DNA of 64,000 nucleotides from contig NC_053119.1 of assembly GCF_010015445.1 (NCBI RefSeq), forward strand, positions 29,126,383-29,190,382. Reading direction: 5' to 3'. Positions 12,717 to 23,689 of this stretch are shown here, in pieces. Within the stretch, counting starts at the first letter, position 1. Each line of letters begins with the position of its first letter. The notes beneath the pieces were generated by a model. That model made no database searches. It worked only from the letters and a program-made list of their open reading frames with translations, and was not told the origin of the DNA. Source of the stretch: Perca fluviatilis (Eukaryota; Chordata; Actinopteri; Perciformes; Percidae). The translations under genes were made by a program, and so were the position numbers.

Positions 12717-13690
12717 GGTTACATTCGGTAGCCTGGTGGGCGGTCTCCTCATGACAATCTAACTGCCATGTAGCAACATTCACTTCTAACATTTAACTTA
12801 ACATAACTACCAAGATAACATTACGTGTATTTGTATGTGATATAATACTTTCCCCTTGGTAATGTAGCCTATGAATTTCCATGAACGCCCGAGACATAAA
12901 GGCTTGTGCTATCAGTAACTCAAACTTGCCGAGAACCTAGACACCCGTGATTACACAGACTCATGCATTAGGCACGGTTACGGTCTCGTTCAGTAGCCTG
13001 GTGCACGGTCTCCTGGTGACAGCCTACCTATCACGTAAACAAACATTTAACTTATCATAACTACTAAGATAACATGACGTGCATTTGTATGTGATATCCA
13101 TCGATAATGTAGTCTATGAATTTGTATGTACACAATTATCTAAGATGCACGAGAAATAAAGGCTTCTGAGATCGGTTGATAACTTAAACTTGCTGAGAAC
13201 CTAGACACCCGTTTGAATATAGACTCATGCAGTACCCTCGGTTATGGTCTTTACGGTCTCATTCAGTAGCCTGGTGCGCAGTCTCCTCGTGACAGCCTAC
13301 CTACCACGTAGCAACATTCACTTCTCTAACATTTAACTTAACATAACTACCAAAATAACATGACGTGTATTTGTATGTGATGTACTGTACTTCCCCATCA
13401 ATAATGTGTGAATTGCCATGAACACCATCCTCTAAGATGCACCAGAAACAAGGCTTGGTTAATAACTCAAACTTGCCGAGAACCAAGACACCGCTTGATT
13501 ACATTAGCTAGACTCGAGCGGGCCGGCCGGTTGCACGGTTACATTAGACTCAAGCGGGCCGGCCGGTTGCACGGTTACATTAGATTCGAGCGGGCCGGCC
13601 GGTTGCACGGTTACATTAGACTCGAGCGGGCCGGCCGGTTGCACGGTTACATTCGGTCTCGTTCATTAGCGTGGTGCGCGGTCTAGGCAT
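12717..13690. repeat. ~270-bp tandem repeat array, 3-4 units
   Basis: GTAGCCTGGTG recurs at 12728, 12993 and 13266, each followed by a GTCTCCT(C/G)(A/G)TGACA block, CATTTAACTTA(A/T)CATAACTA and TGTATGTGAT. A fourth, degenerate unit starts near 13644. The units also share the phrase GAGAACC(T/A)AGACACC. The array is inside the hAT-like composite. Confidence 0.8.
13503..13650. repeat. GC-rich 36-bp minisatellite, 4 copies
   Basis: Four near-identical units contain GCGGGCCGGCCGGTTGCACG, each joined by ATTAGA(C/T)TC(G/A)A. The core GGCCGGCC is an 8-base palindrome. The array translates to repetitive LERAGRLHGYIR peptides, which is an artefact of the repeat and not a gene. Confidence 0.9.
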
Positions 13691-13814
13691 CCTGTCTATG
13701 GGTCTAGGTAGCTCATTTCCTGATTGGTTCTACCACCACCACTCCAGTGGAGGCGCTAATGAGCTAGATTACTACACACACAGTAGCAGAAGAATACCAG
13801 CTTCACACAACGGT

Positions 13815-14601
13815 GTCAGTACCCGATCCGTTCCACCTGCACAATCCGTTCTGCGCATGTGCAAGATGACACGTATGCCATGACGTAGGCGCAGATGATA
13901 ATGCTGCGTTCATTCCACCACCACCTTGGAATAACGGCACCGCTTCCACCTGCACGATCCGTTCTGCGCATGCGCAAGATGTTCACACGCTAGCCTCCAG
14001 CTAACGTTAGTTAGCTAATAGCTAATTCGGCGGACCGCTAGGTGATGATAGCGGTCTGCCGTTAGCCTCCACCGGGAAGCTAACGTTAGTTTAGCTAACG
14101 GTTAATTTGGCTAACCGCTAGCTGATTGCAGCGGTCTGCCGTTAGCCTCCACAGTTAAGCTAACGTTAGTTTAGCTAACAGCTAATTCGGCTAACCGCTA
14201 GCAGAGACAGCATGTAAACTTTAAAAGACCCTCAAAATAAAACTTGAAAATAAACGTTAACATATATAACAGCTGTTACGTCAGTTCTACTTTACTTGTG
14301 CTCATTCAAAATACAATCACTCAATACTTGTCTTTATTGTTATTACTGTAATGTCTTAATTTAGCTGTAGCCTGCTTTTCCCATTAAGTTTGACTTAACG
14401 TTATTTTAGACTGAATCTAGCTGCAGAAACAACGTAACCAGACTGAATCTAGCTGCAGAAACAACGTAACCAGTGGGGCGGTGCCTGTTACTTCGAGGTG
14501 GCATGAACGCAGCATTATCATCTGCGCCTACGTCATGGCATACGTGTCATCTTGCACATGCGCAGAACGGATTGTGCAGGTGGAACGGATCGGGTACTGA
14601 C
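13815..14601. mobile_element. Unclassified DNA transposon with identical ~98-bp inverted termini
   Basis: The left end starts GTCAGTACCCGATCCGTTCC and the right end is its exact inverse. By eye the two arms match base for base for about 98 positions before diverging near GCGTTCAT. The interior contains a ~74-bp GTTAGCC/CTAACGTTAG tandem repeat (13992-14205) and a 32-bp exact tandem duplication at 14408-14471. No ORF is present. Flanks AACGGT and AAACGGC are suggestive of a short target duplication but not clean. Arm identity points to recent movement or conversion. Confidence 0.7.
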
Positions 14602-14655
14602 AAACGGCACGACTGAAGTAAAAGAAAAAAAGCAGGAGTGAGTCGGTTCATTGAC

Positions 14656-15748
14656 GGTCCAGGTACCGTTCGTTCATTTGTTTTTGCTGTCACATATGAA
14701 ATCGAAAAAACGAGAAAACAACTCCCTTTTCCGTTTTTCCGTTTTTTTAGAAAAACGAAAAAACGAAATTATGACTTGATTTTTGGTTTTCCCGTTCTTG
14801 CACGGAAATCAGAAAAACCACTTGATATTCCGATTTCCCCCTGTGGGTGGTGCTAAATCTGATTGGCAGGATATGCATTCATTGTTTTTCAAATTAAGAG
14901 TTTACCCACACTGTATTTGTTAGCCTGTAAAATTAATAGTCTATATGTAAAATTAATTGTCTATATACATGCTTTTTGTCACCCAATTATTTGGCTTAAC
15001 TGACTGAAAAAATCTATTGAAATAGCCTAAATGTAAACATGTTCACGCATTGACAGACAAAAGGCACAATCTATTTTTGTAGGTTAGATAGATAGATAGA
15101 TAGATAGATAGATACTTTATTGATCCCCAAGGGGAAATTCAAGGTTCCAGTAGCTTAAAGACATCACACACAACATACACATACATCACTAACAGGATCA
15201 TAAAAAAAGCAACTCCACATGAATAGCATGGACAATGAAATAAAAAATACTAAATCAATTAAAAAAATCCACATGAATGTACTAAGGGATGTATAAGCAT
15301 GATACGCTTGCAGTGATAGGGCAGGGACTGACCCTGTGATTCAGTATGAGAGTGTGTGTCATGGTGGTAGTGCAAATAGGTCCAATAGTGCAAGGATAAA
15401 GTCTAGAGACCAGCATTAAATATGGACAAGAGATCAAAAGTCAATATTAGAGGTTTGAAGTAATAGGGTTACAGCCATTGTTCATGTATTAAGTTATGTT
15501 AGACCTCAGTCCAGGCTGGCGGGAGGAGGGAGGGAGGGATTGTGCATATATGGGCTAATATAGCCAGTAAACAGTGTAAACAGTAAACAGTGGGCCAGTG
15601 GACAGTCAGTACATAACTGTTATTGTAGGAGGTAGTGGAAGTGGTGGAGAGGGAGGAGAGGCAGACAGACTATGCAGAGAAGTCTCTCTCTCCTCTTCTC
15701 TTTAGTGAAGCATTGTAGAGTTGTATGGCCCTGGGGACAAATTACTTT
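14656..15748 (+). repeat. Left arm of the long-TIR element
   Basis: The outer 430 bases contain homopolymer-rich TTTTTCCG/CGAAAAAAC words, AGACTATT-type words and a (GATA)n tract at about 15086-15112. The inner part begins ACTTTATTGATCCCCAAGG, the reverse complement of a fish LINE 3' end, and runs to ...ACAAATTACTTT. The whole arm is repeated in inverse at 20601-21707. Confidence 0.85.
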
Positions 15749-16216
15749 CTCAGTCTGTCATGACTGACAAAATGACCGTTCCATTAATACTCATATACAA
15801 ATTAAAATAATACATTTATTCTTTGTTTTAGATGTTTTTATTAACTTAAATTCTTATGAATAATACATTGTCTATTTGTTATTTAAGGCCCACATGCCTC
15901 ATTGATCTGAGCTTATACTTCTTAAATTCGATCGAGAACTAAAAAACATAATTGCTGGATTAATTTGACGATAATAAATAATCAGATGAAACATAGTATA
16001 CTGTTTATCACAGATTACTTTGGGCCAAAGTTACCAAGGACATTTGTTAAGAAACCATTTAAAAATGTATACATTCACATAAAGAAAAACCTGTTTAGGT
16101 CAAAAGTAAGAGATTTTATCTGTCACTTTGGAAAAAGAGAGAGACTCTGAGAAAAGGTTAGTGTAGTAGGCGTGAAAAAAGCAGGGAAATATTTTAAAAA
16201 AATATTAAAAATAATA
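15749..16216. other. Noncoding interior of the long-TIR element, left of the RTE LINE
   Basis: This is AT-rich sequence with one 61-codon Lys-rich frame (15965-16150) that resembles no family I know. It ends in the RTE target duplication ATTAAAAATAATA at 16204-16216. Confidence 0.5.
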
Positions 16217-19200
16217 TTCTCCGTGAACCATCACCTTATCGTGGTGGAGAGGTTTGTGTGTCTCTGTGAACCTGAGGGCTGTGTTGTCTGGAGCTTTGTG
16301 CTCCTGGTAGGGTCTCCCAAGGCAAAGTGGTCTCAGGTGAGGGGCCAGACAAAGAATGGTTCAAAAACCCCAATGGAAAAACAAGGTAGAAATGGAGTGA
16401 CCCTGCCCGGAGGAAGCCCGGGGCCCCCGTCTGGAGCCAAGCCCAGACGGCGGGCTCGTCGGCGAGCGCCTGGTGGCCGGGTTTGCCACGGAGCCCGGCC
16501 GGGCACAGCCCGAACAAGCTACGTGGCTCCCATCTCTCCAGCCCATGGGCCCACCACCTGTGGGAGGAACCGCTGGGGTCGGGTGCGCTGCCACATGGGT
16601 GGCAGTGAAGGTCAGGGGCCTCGACGGACCAGACCCGGGCAGCAGACGCTGGCTCTGGGGACGTGGAACGTCACCTCTCTGTGGGGAAGGAGCCGGAACT
16701 GGTGCGGGAGGTGGAGCGCTACCGGTTAGATCTGGTGGGGCTTACCTCTACGCACAGTCTCGGTTCTGGAACTGTACTCCCTGGATAGGGGTTGGACTCT
16801 TTCCTTCTCCGGAGTTGCTCAGGGTGTGCGCGCCGGGCGGGTGTGGGGATACTAACAAGCCCCCGGCTGAGCGGCGGCGTTGGAGTTTACCCGGGTGGAC
16901 GCAGAGGGTCGCCTCCCTACGCCTGCGGGTTGTGGGGGAAAACTCTGACTGTTGTTTGTGCATATGCACCAAACAGGAGTTCGGAGTATTCGGCCTTCTT
17001 GGAGACCTTGAGTGGAGTCCTGCATGGGGCGCCAGTGGGGACTCCATTGTTCTGCTGGGGGACTTCAACGCACACCGGGCAATGATGGAGACACCTGGAG
17101 AGGCGGATTGGGAGGAACGGCCTCCCTGATCTAAACCAGAGTGGTTGTTTGTTGTTGGACTTCTGTGCTAGTCATGGATTGTCTATAACGAACACCATGT
17201 TCGAACATAGGGATGCTCATAAGTGTACCTGGTACCAGAGCACCCTAGGCCAAGGTCAATGATCGATTTTATAATCGTTTCATCTGATCTGAGGTCGTAT
17301 GTTTTGGACACTCGGGTGAAGAGAGGGGCAGAGCTGTCAACCGATCACCATCTGCTGGTGAGTTGGGTCAGGGGTGGGGAAGACTCTGGACAGACCTGGT
17401 AAGCCCAAACGTGTAGTGCGGGTAAATTGGGAACGTCTGGAGGAGGCCCCTGCCAACGGACTTTCAACTCGCACCTCCGGGCGTAGCTTTTCGTGCATCC
17501 ATGTGGAGGCTGGGGGCATTGAACCCAAGTGGACAATGTTCAAAGTTTCCATTGCTGAAGCTGCGGCGAGGAGCTGTGGTCTTAGGGTCTTAGGTGCCTC
17601 AAGGGGCGGTAACCCATGGACACCGTGGTGGACACCGGTGGTCAGGGAAGCCGTCCGACTGAAGAAGGAGTCTTTCCAAGATATGTTATCCCAGAGGACT
17701 CCGGAGGCAGTTGCAGGGTACCGAAGGGCTGCAGCCTCTGCCGTGAAAGAGGCAAAGCAGCGGGTGCGGGAGGAGTTCAGAGAAGACATGGAGAAGGACT
17801 TTCGGTCGGCACCAAGGTGTTTCTGGAAAACTGTTCGCCACCTCAGGAGGGGGAAGGGGAACCATCCAAGCTGTGTACAGTAAGGATGGGACACTGTTGA
17901 CCTCAACTGAGGAGGTAATAGGGCGGGGAAGGAGCATTTTGAGGAACTCCTGAATCCGACTAATAGCCCTCTATGTTAGAGGCAGAGCTGGAGGATGACG
18001 GGGATTGGCGTCGATTTCCGGGCGGAAGTCAATGATGTAGTCAAACAACTCCACAGTGGCAAAGCCCGGGGATTGATGAGATCCCGTCCAGAAATGCTCA
18101 AGGCTCTGGGTGTGGAGGGGCGTCCTGGTTGACACGTCTCTTCAACATTGCGTGGAAGTCTGGAACAGTGCCAAAGGAGTGGCAGACTGGGGTGGTGGTT
18201 CCCCTTTTTTAAAAGGGGGACCAGAGGGTGTGTGCCAATTACAGGGTATCACACTTCTCAGCCTCCCTGGTAAAGTATAACCCAAGGTGCTGGAAAGGAG
18301 GGTTCGGCCGATAGTCGAACCTCAGGTTGAGGAGGAACAATGCGGATTCCGTCCTGGTCGTGGAACAACGGACCAGCTCTTCACTCTCGCAAGGATCCTG
18401 GAGGGGGCCTGGGAGTATGCCCAACCGGTCTACATGTGTTTTGTGGATTTGGAGAAGGCATATGACCGGGTCCCCCGGGAGATACTGTGGGAGGTGCTGC
18501 GGGAGTATGGGGTGAGGGGGTCTCTACTCAGGGCCATCCAATCTCTGTACGACCAAAGTGAGAGCTGTGTCCGGGTTCTCGGCAGTAAGTCGGACTCGTT
18601 TCAGGTGAGGGTTGGCCTCCGCCAGGGCTGCGCTTTGTCACCAATCCTGTTTGTGATATTTATGGACAGGATATCGAGGCGTAGTCGGGGTGGGGAGGTG
18701 TTGCAGTTCGGTGGGCTGGGGATCTCATCGCTGCTTTTTGCAGATGATGTGGTCCTGATGGCATCATCGGCCTGCGACCTTCAGCACTCACTGGATCGGT
18801 TCGCAGCTGAGTGTGAAGCGGTTGGGATGAGGATCAGCACCTCTAAATCGGAGGCCATGGTTCTCAGCAGGAAACCGATGGAATGCCTTCTCCAGGTAGG
18901 GAATGAGTCCTTACCCCAAGTGAAGGAGTTCAAGTACCTTGGGGTTTTGTTCGCGAGTGAGGGGACAATGGAGCGGGAGATTGGTCGGAGAATCGGCGCA
19001 GCGGGTGCGGTATTACATTCCATCTATCGCACCGTTGTAACGAAAAGAGAGCTGAGCCAGAAGGCAAAGCTCTCGATCTACCGGTCAGTTTTCGTTCCTA
19101 CCCTCACCTATGGTCATGAAGGCTGGGTCATGACCGAAAGAACGAGATCCAGGGTGCAAGCGGCCGAAATGGGTTTCCTCAGGAGGGTGGCTGGCGTCTC

Positions 19201-19546
19201 CCTTAGAGATAGGGTGAGAAGCTCAGTCATCCGTGAGGAGCTTTCGAGTAGAGCCGCTGCTCCTTTGCGTCGAAGGAGCCAGTTGAGGTGGTTCGGGCAT
19301 CTGGTGAGGATGCCCCTGGGCGCCTCCCTAGGGAGGTGTTCCAGGCACGTCCAGCTGGGAGGAGGCCTCGGGGAAGACCCAGGACTAGGTGGAGGGATTA
19401 TATCTCCAACCTGGCCTGGGAACGCCTCGGGATCCCCCAGTCGGAGCTGGTTAATGTTGCTCGGGAAAGGGAAGTTTGGGGTCCCCTGCTGGAGCTGCTC
19501 CCCCCGCGACCCGACACCGGATAAGCGGACGAAGATGGATGGATGG
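16217..19546 (+). mobile_element. RTE-clade LINE (Rex3/BovB-like), apparently full length
   Basis: The 3.33-kb unit begins near CCGTGAACCATCACCTTATC and ends in a (GATG)n tail (GAAGATGGATGGATGG). A 13-base TSD, ATTAAAAATAATA, occurs at 16204-16216 and 19547-19559. The length is normal for an RTE element. It encodes one APE-type endonuclease/reverse transcriptase polyprotein, broken in its first half and open in its last third. Rex3-type elements of fish have this short GATG tail. Confidence 0.85.
16640..17370 (+). pseudogene. RTE LINE endonuclease region (frameshifted)
   Basis: Across frames one can read LALGTWNVTSL near 16650, then VVCAYAPNRSSEYSAFLET around 16950-17010. VLLGDFNAH sits near 17050 and STDHHLLVSWV near 17340. 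These are conserved APE-endonuclease landmarks of LINEs (GTWNV at the start, GDFN with the catalytic Asp/Asn, and a final DHxL His). At least three frameshifts separate them, so no functional nuclease is made. A linker (VVRVNWERLEEAP, MFKVSIAEAAARSCG) follows at 17374-17883. Confidence 0.8.
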
Positions 19547-19579
19547 ATTAAAAATAATAAAATGATCTATGTCTTTTGA
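18287..19579 (+). pseudogene. RTE LINE reverse transcriptase, open 430-codon segment
   Basis: The frame contains the reverse-transcriptase blocks in order. These are ECGFRPGRGTTDQ-type (EEQCGFRPGRGTTDQLF, about residue 17), FVDLEKAYDRVPRE (block A Asp), VGLRQGCALSPILFVIF (block B) and SSLLFADDVVLMA (block C, FADD catalytic pair). STSKSEAMV and FKYLGVLF follow. The C-terminal part has RWFGHLVRM, a signature of this LINE clade, then shifts frame near 19300, where the alternative frame 19288-19524 carries GRRPRGRPRTRWRDYIS. The ATG used here is internal; the true start is far upstream. Catalytic residues are intact, but the polyprotein is not. Confidence 0.85.
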
Positions 19580-19594
19580 CATAGTTTTTAAGTA

Positions 19595-20185
19595 TCTGCA
19601 TTCAGGAAAAAGTTGGACTGTGTTGGGCTTGCGTGGAACAGGGCTCAGTCCCTGTGCAATTTGTACAATTTGAAGTTGCAGTCCTTTAAGGTGAATACAG
19701 ATGTGGTGAGAATGTTTTTTATGTCAGTTATATGTAGTGTTTGGAGCTACTGTGTGGTGGGTTGGGGGGGGAATGCTGGGATAACCGAGAAGGCCAGGAT
19801 TGATAGAGTGACTAAAAGGGCTGGAAAAATGGTAGGAGAGTTAAATACAGTGGATCAAGTATATGAAGACCGTCTGGCAAAAATGACACAGAAAATAATG
19901 AGGGAACCGGGTCACCCTCTTCATGATAATCTGACTGTTAGGGTTATAGAACGTAGTGGTAGGCTAAGGCCTCCCGTGATACGAACTAAGCGGTATGCTC
20001 TCTCTTTTATACCTCAGGCTATCAGACAGCACAACAAGCACTTTAAACGTACATTTTTATAAATTTTGTATTGTATTGTATTGTATTGTATTATATTGTA
20101 TTTATTGTATTGTATTAGGCGGGTGTGAGCACTGTAATTTGCATTTTTATGGATGAAATAAACTTGACTTTGACTTTGACTTTAC
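19595..20185 (+). pseudogene. LINE reverse transcriptase C-terminal fragment and 3' end
   Basis: The ORF 19613-20062 has SVWSYCVVGWGGNAG, KRAGKMVGEL, HPLHDNLTVRVIERSGRLR and RTKRYALSFIPQAIRQHN. This is the typical end of L2/CR1-type LINE proteins in fish. The 3' part has a (TATTG)n run at 20067-20100 and ends in repeated TTGACT. It is 5' truncated. The RTE LINE sits directly upstream and may have landed in the same element. Confidence 0.7.
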
Positions 20186-20600
20186 CACGCATGCGTTGAA
20201 ACACTTGACAACCAACAGCAAGCAAACATCACAACTTTATTTTTTTATTAAATCTTTCTTATACAATAGTCATACAAACAATCAAGACTAATAACCATAG
20301 ACTGTATATTATTAATGCGATGAAGTGTAAACGTACATAAGTGTCCTTTCGAAGACGGAATGACAGCTCTTCCAACGACCACTGCTGTATACCACTATAG
20401 TAGCTACATGCTACAGTACACGTCATCTTAGCTGGTAGTGTTCCGGGTCATATTCCTGCTGAAACATGTCCGATTGTGTAGTGTTTGGTTCAGAACCCTT
20501 TATCTCGATTTTTTACCTTAGAAAGTGCGGCTTCGTTCCACTACAATCTAACGTTAGCATACTCTATTATAACTATTATGTAGCTGTATGCTAACACATT
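20186..20600. other. Noncoding interior of the long-TIR element, right side
   Basis: No gene is visible. The phrase CCATAGACTGTATATTATTA at 20297 recurs near 38470 and is probably part of a dispersed repeat. Confidence 0.5.
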
Positions 20601-21236
20601 AAAGTAATTTGTCCCCAGGGCCATACAACTCTACAATGCTTCACTAAAGAGAAGAGGAGAGAGAGACTTCTCTGCATAGTCTGTCTGCCTCTAACTCCCT
20701 CTCCACCACTTCCACTACCTCCTACAATAACAGTTATGTACTGACTGTCCACTGGCCTACGGTTTACTGTTTACACTGTTTACTGGCTATATTAGCCCAT
20801 ATATGCACAATCCCTCCCTCCCTCCTCTCGCCAGCCTGGACTGAGGTCTAACATAACTTAATACATGAACAATGGCTGTAACCCTAATACTTCAAACCTC
20901 TAATATTGACTTTTGATCTCTTATATTGTCCATATTTAATGCTGGTCTCTAGACTTTATCCTTGCACTACTGGACCTATTTGCACTACCACCATGACACA
21001 CACTCTCATACTGAATCACAGGGTCAGTCCCTGCCCTATCACTACAAGCGTATCATGCTTATACATCCCTTAGTACATTCATGTGGATTTTTTTATGTTA
21101 TTTTGTATTTTTTATTTCATTATGCTATTCATGTGGAGTTGCTTTTTTTATGATCCTGTTAGTGATGTATGTGTATGTTGTGTGTGATGTCTTTAAGCTA
21201 CTGGAACCTTGAATTTCCCCTTGGGGATCAATAAAG

Positions 21237-21280
<44 letters not shown>

Positions 21281-21707
21281 CTACAAAAATAGATTGTGCC
21301 TTTTGTCTGTCAATGGGTGAACATGTTTACATTTAGGCTATTTCAATAGATTTTTTCAGTCAGTTAAGCCAAATAATTGGGTGACAAAAAGCATGTATAT
21401 AGACTATTAATTTTACATATAGACTATTAATTTTACAGGCTAACAAATACAGTGTGGGTAAACTCTTAATTTGAAAAACAATGAATGCATATCCTGCCAA
21501 TCAGATTTAGCACCACCCACAGGGGGAAATCGGAATATCAAGTGGTTTTTCTGATTTCCGTGCAAGAACGGGAAAACCAAAAATCAAGTCATAATTTCGT
21601 TTTTTCGTTTTTCTAAAAAAACGGAAAAACGGAAAAAGGAGTTGTTTTCTCGTTTTTTCGATTTCATATGTGACAGCAAAAACAAATGAACGAACGGTAC
21701 CTGGACC
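20601..21707 (-). repeat. Right arm of the long-TIR element
   Basis: This is the inverse copy of 14656-15748 and is nearly identical by eye. Differences are a longer tetranucleotide tract (TATC at about 21237-21280) and a few small indels near 21090-21130. Read on the plus strand it contains a LINE-type 3' end finishing CCTTGGGGATCAATAAAGT plus the microsatellite. Confidence 0.85.
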
Positions 21708-21784
21708 ATTGACGTATGGCACTCGAGTCTCCCGGTTCAGTGACACTTAATTAAACCGGCTCTTTGGTCAGTTCGTCAACACTA

Positions 21785-21891
21785 GCTGTCTGGCAGCTGG
21801 TACTTCTTCTGAGTGAGTTAGTCGAATTTCTCTGTGCACCTAGCCACTCAGAGTCTCAGATTGCTTACATGAAGGTACTGACTGAAGAGTA
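21785..21891 (+). pseudogene. CACTA-like transposase, piece 2 of 3
   Basis: In one frame this reads TLAVWQLVLLLSELVEFLC then APSHSESQIAYMKVLTEE, starting just upstream in the TSD. It directly continues piece 1 (NAV at 12470) and is continued by piece 3 (YVEMRQELF) after the hAT at 21892-22820. A span this short would be invisible without removing both insertions. Confidence 0.8.
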
Positions 21892-22820
21892 AGGCTGAGC
21901 AATTTTATCGATTCTGCGATATAAATCAATATTTTTTTTCCCAAGAAAGTATTGATTTTTAAGCCGCGAGTATCGATAAATAAGTTCCATTCAAATCCCC
22001 CGTGTTTACCCCCGTTCACGTTGCAGTTAGAGCGATTTGGTCAGCCAGACACTAGTGTTGCTGTAGAGCAAGTTACCCATAATAACTTTACACAGACGTC
22101 TACCTCTTCCTGTTTACGGAGTCAGAGCAAGGAGATTCAAGAAAAAGGAACCCAAGAAGCTGCGGTATTGGCGGTGGTCCCGTACATGTCCATGTTCCTC
22201 TATGTCCTCTCCACGGTGTCTGACAAGCCGGACTGCCGCTGCTCAGCTCAGTGGACGCTCGGCGGAGCTAGGTGTGTACTTCAGGCACACTCTGGAGTCT
22301 GAAACTGCCCCAAAAGTCCGCGACCCAACAACCTCACTAAGGCCGAATCTGATGGTGCGTTCCAGTGCTCCGAAATAACCCAGAAGTTATCATAAAACAC
22401 AAGTCATCAATTGTCAAAATCTGGATTAATTTATTTTCTGTTAATTGCAATACTGCACTTTATTTACTTTTCAAAGGCTTGTAAGCTATAAATAAATCAA
22501 TAATCAATAAATGGAAATAATTTTCTCAACACATCTTTGATTAATTTTGTCCAGCATTTGCAAGCTGTAGACTCTCTGTCCAGTCAGAGACATATATTGT
22601 GTAATTGATGTTTTTAGTTTTCAGTTCAATTAATCCAAGTAAATGGAACACTCACAAGATGTCACCAAAATCACTCTGTCCCCTTTAAATCTTTCAGAAA
22701 ATGATGTAAGTGTATCGAATTATATCGAATCGTATCGTTGGCTGAATATCGTGATATATATTGTATCGTGAGCTGAATATCGTGTATCGTATCGTGAGAT
22801 TAGTGTATCGCTACAGCCCA
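21892..22820. mobile_element. Non-autonomous hAT transposon, 0.93 kb
   Basis: It starts AGGCTGAGCAATTTTATCGA and ends GTATCGCTACAGCCCA, inverse-like termini rich in ATCG words. The target duplication is GAAGAGTA (21884-21891) versus TAAGAGTA (22821-22828), 7 of 8 matching. Subterminal TATCG repeats occur at 22705-22810. It contains no transposase. Confidence 0.75.
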
Positions 22821-23689
22821 TAAGAGTATGTGGAAATGAGGCAAGAGTTATTCCTGCATTCATATCTGAGACCAAAACACCACTATCTTCTTCACTATGC
22901 AGACTTGAATCTACAGTTTGGTCCACTCTTACATACTTGGACCATGTGCTTTGAAAGTAAGCATAGCTATTTCAAAAGATGTATCAGGTCAAGTCAAAAC
23001 TTCAGAAATGTCACTAAGTCACTTGCTGATAGACATCAGCTGTTTCAGGCTTATCAGAGTCAGGGCAGTTTTTTCAGCCCCCAGATTCAGGTGTCAGACT
23101 CCACTAGCTTTTATCCAGAGCTCTATGATGGTGGCATAAGGGCAGCAGTTTCAGACTTTGGACTTAACTCATCTAACTCAGTTGTTACAGATAAAGTGCA
23201 AGTTAAAGGCACTTCACATGCAAATGGTATGCTTGTCGTACAGAGATATAACAAAAGACAACTACAGTTGGGGGAAATAGCAAGCATTGTTATCAAAAGC
23301 GAAACAACTGTCCTGCTTTTGCTGCGGGGGAAAACTGCCAGCTGGGTACCTGAGCTTGGCATCTATGAAATTGACAAAAATAGTTCCAATAAGCTTATTT
23401 GTGAAAGTATTGACAAGCTTAATGACTATGCTCCACTTTCTTTTTACCACAGAGGTGCAAGGTTACTCATCCCACTCAAGCATATGCCACTATGGAGCTT
23501 GTGAAAGAATTAGTTCAGAAAGCTATGCCATCGCTCAGTAATCATGTAATGGACTCACTCATGGCAAGACTGGAGGAGATTGGAGTAAACAATGTAGATG
23601 ACCTTAACTTTGTCAAGACTGAGGATGTCGATGGAATTCTGCCACCCATTCAGCAGAGAAGACTAATTCAAGCTTCCAGTGCAGGGTAA
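22821..23689 (+). pseudogene. CACTA-like transposase, piece 3 of 3, with SAM-like last exon
   Basis: Open from about 22830 to 23504, it reads LRPKHHYLLHYADLNLQFGP, TWTMCFESKHSYFKRC and SLADRHQLFQAYQS. It ends near LIPLKHMPLWSL. A different frame, 23492-23689, follows (LMARLEEIGVNNVDDLNFV then DGILPPIQQRRLIQA). It resembles the SAM domain found in the second protein of this fish transposon group, and ends before GTAAGT, a splice donor. Pieces 1-3 are collinear once two hAT insertions are removed. Stops and frameshifts in piece 1 make the gene inactive, but piece 3 is open. Confidence 0.7.

Larger units (their letters stand above)
14656..21707. mobile_element. Long-TIR element, 7.05 kb, ATTGAC target duplication
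   Basis: The outer ends GGTCCAGGTACCGTTCG... and ...CGAACGGTACCTGGACC are exact inverses. The arms run 14656-15748 and 20601-21707. The sequence ATTGAC lies immediately outside both ends (14650-14655 and 21708-21713), a 6-base TSD. Between the arms are noncoding DNA, a full-length RTE LINE and a LINE C-terminal fragment; no transposase or polymerase of its own is visible. Polintons and Dada elements make duplications of about this length, but neither gene set is present, so I leave it unclassified. Confidence 0.75.
12471..21784. mobile_element. Composite hAT-like transposon, 9.3 kb, split by other insertions
   Basis: It begins TAGTGATGGGACAACCGACT and ends GTTCGTCAACACTA, imperfect inverted termini with a GAGTCGG/CCGGCTC subterminal word. 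An 8-base TSD flanks it: GCTGTCCG (12463-12470) and GCTGTCTG (21785-21792), one mismatch. Its own sequence is only 12471-14655 and 21708-21784; the rest is the 7.05-kb inserted element at 14656-21707. No hAT transposase is present. Removing the unit rejoins the host transposase frame (NAV | WQLVLLL). Confidence 0.8.

Noticed and set aside
13408..13686. ORF with LERAGRLHGYIR repeats
   Set aside because: The repeat peptide comes from the 36-bp minisatellite, whose length is a multiple of three.
14656..21707. Identification of the 7-kb long-TIR element as a Polinton/Maverick
   Set aside because: The TIR length and 6-bp duplication fit, but the ends do not start with the usual AG and none of the polymerase, integrase, ATPase, protease or capsid genes is seen.
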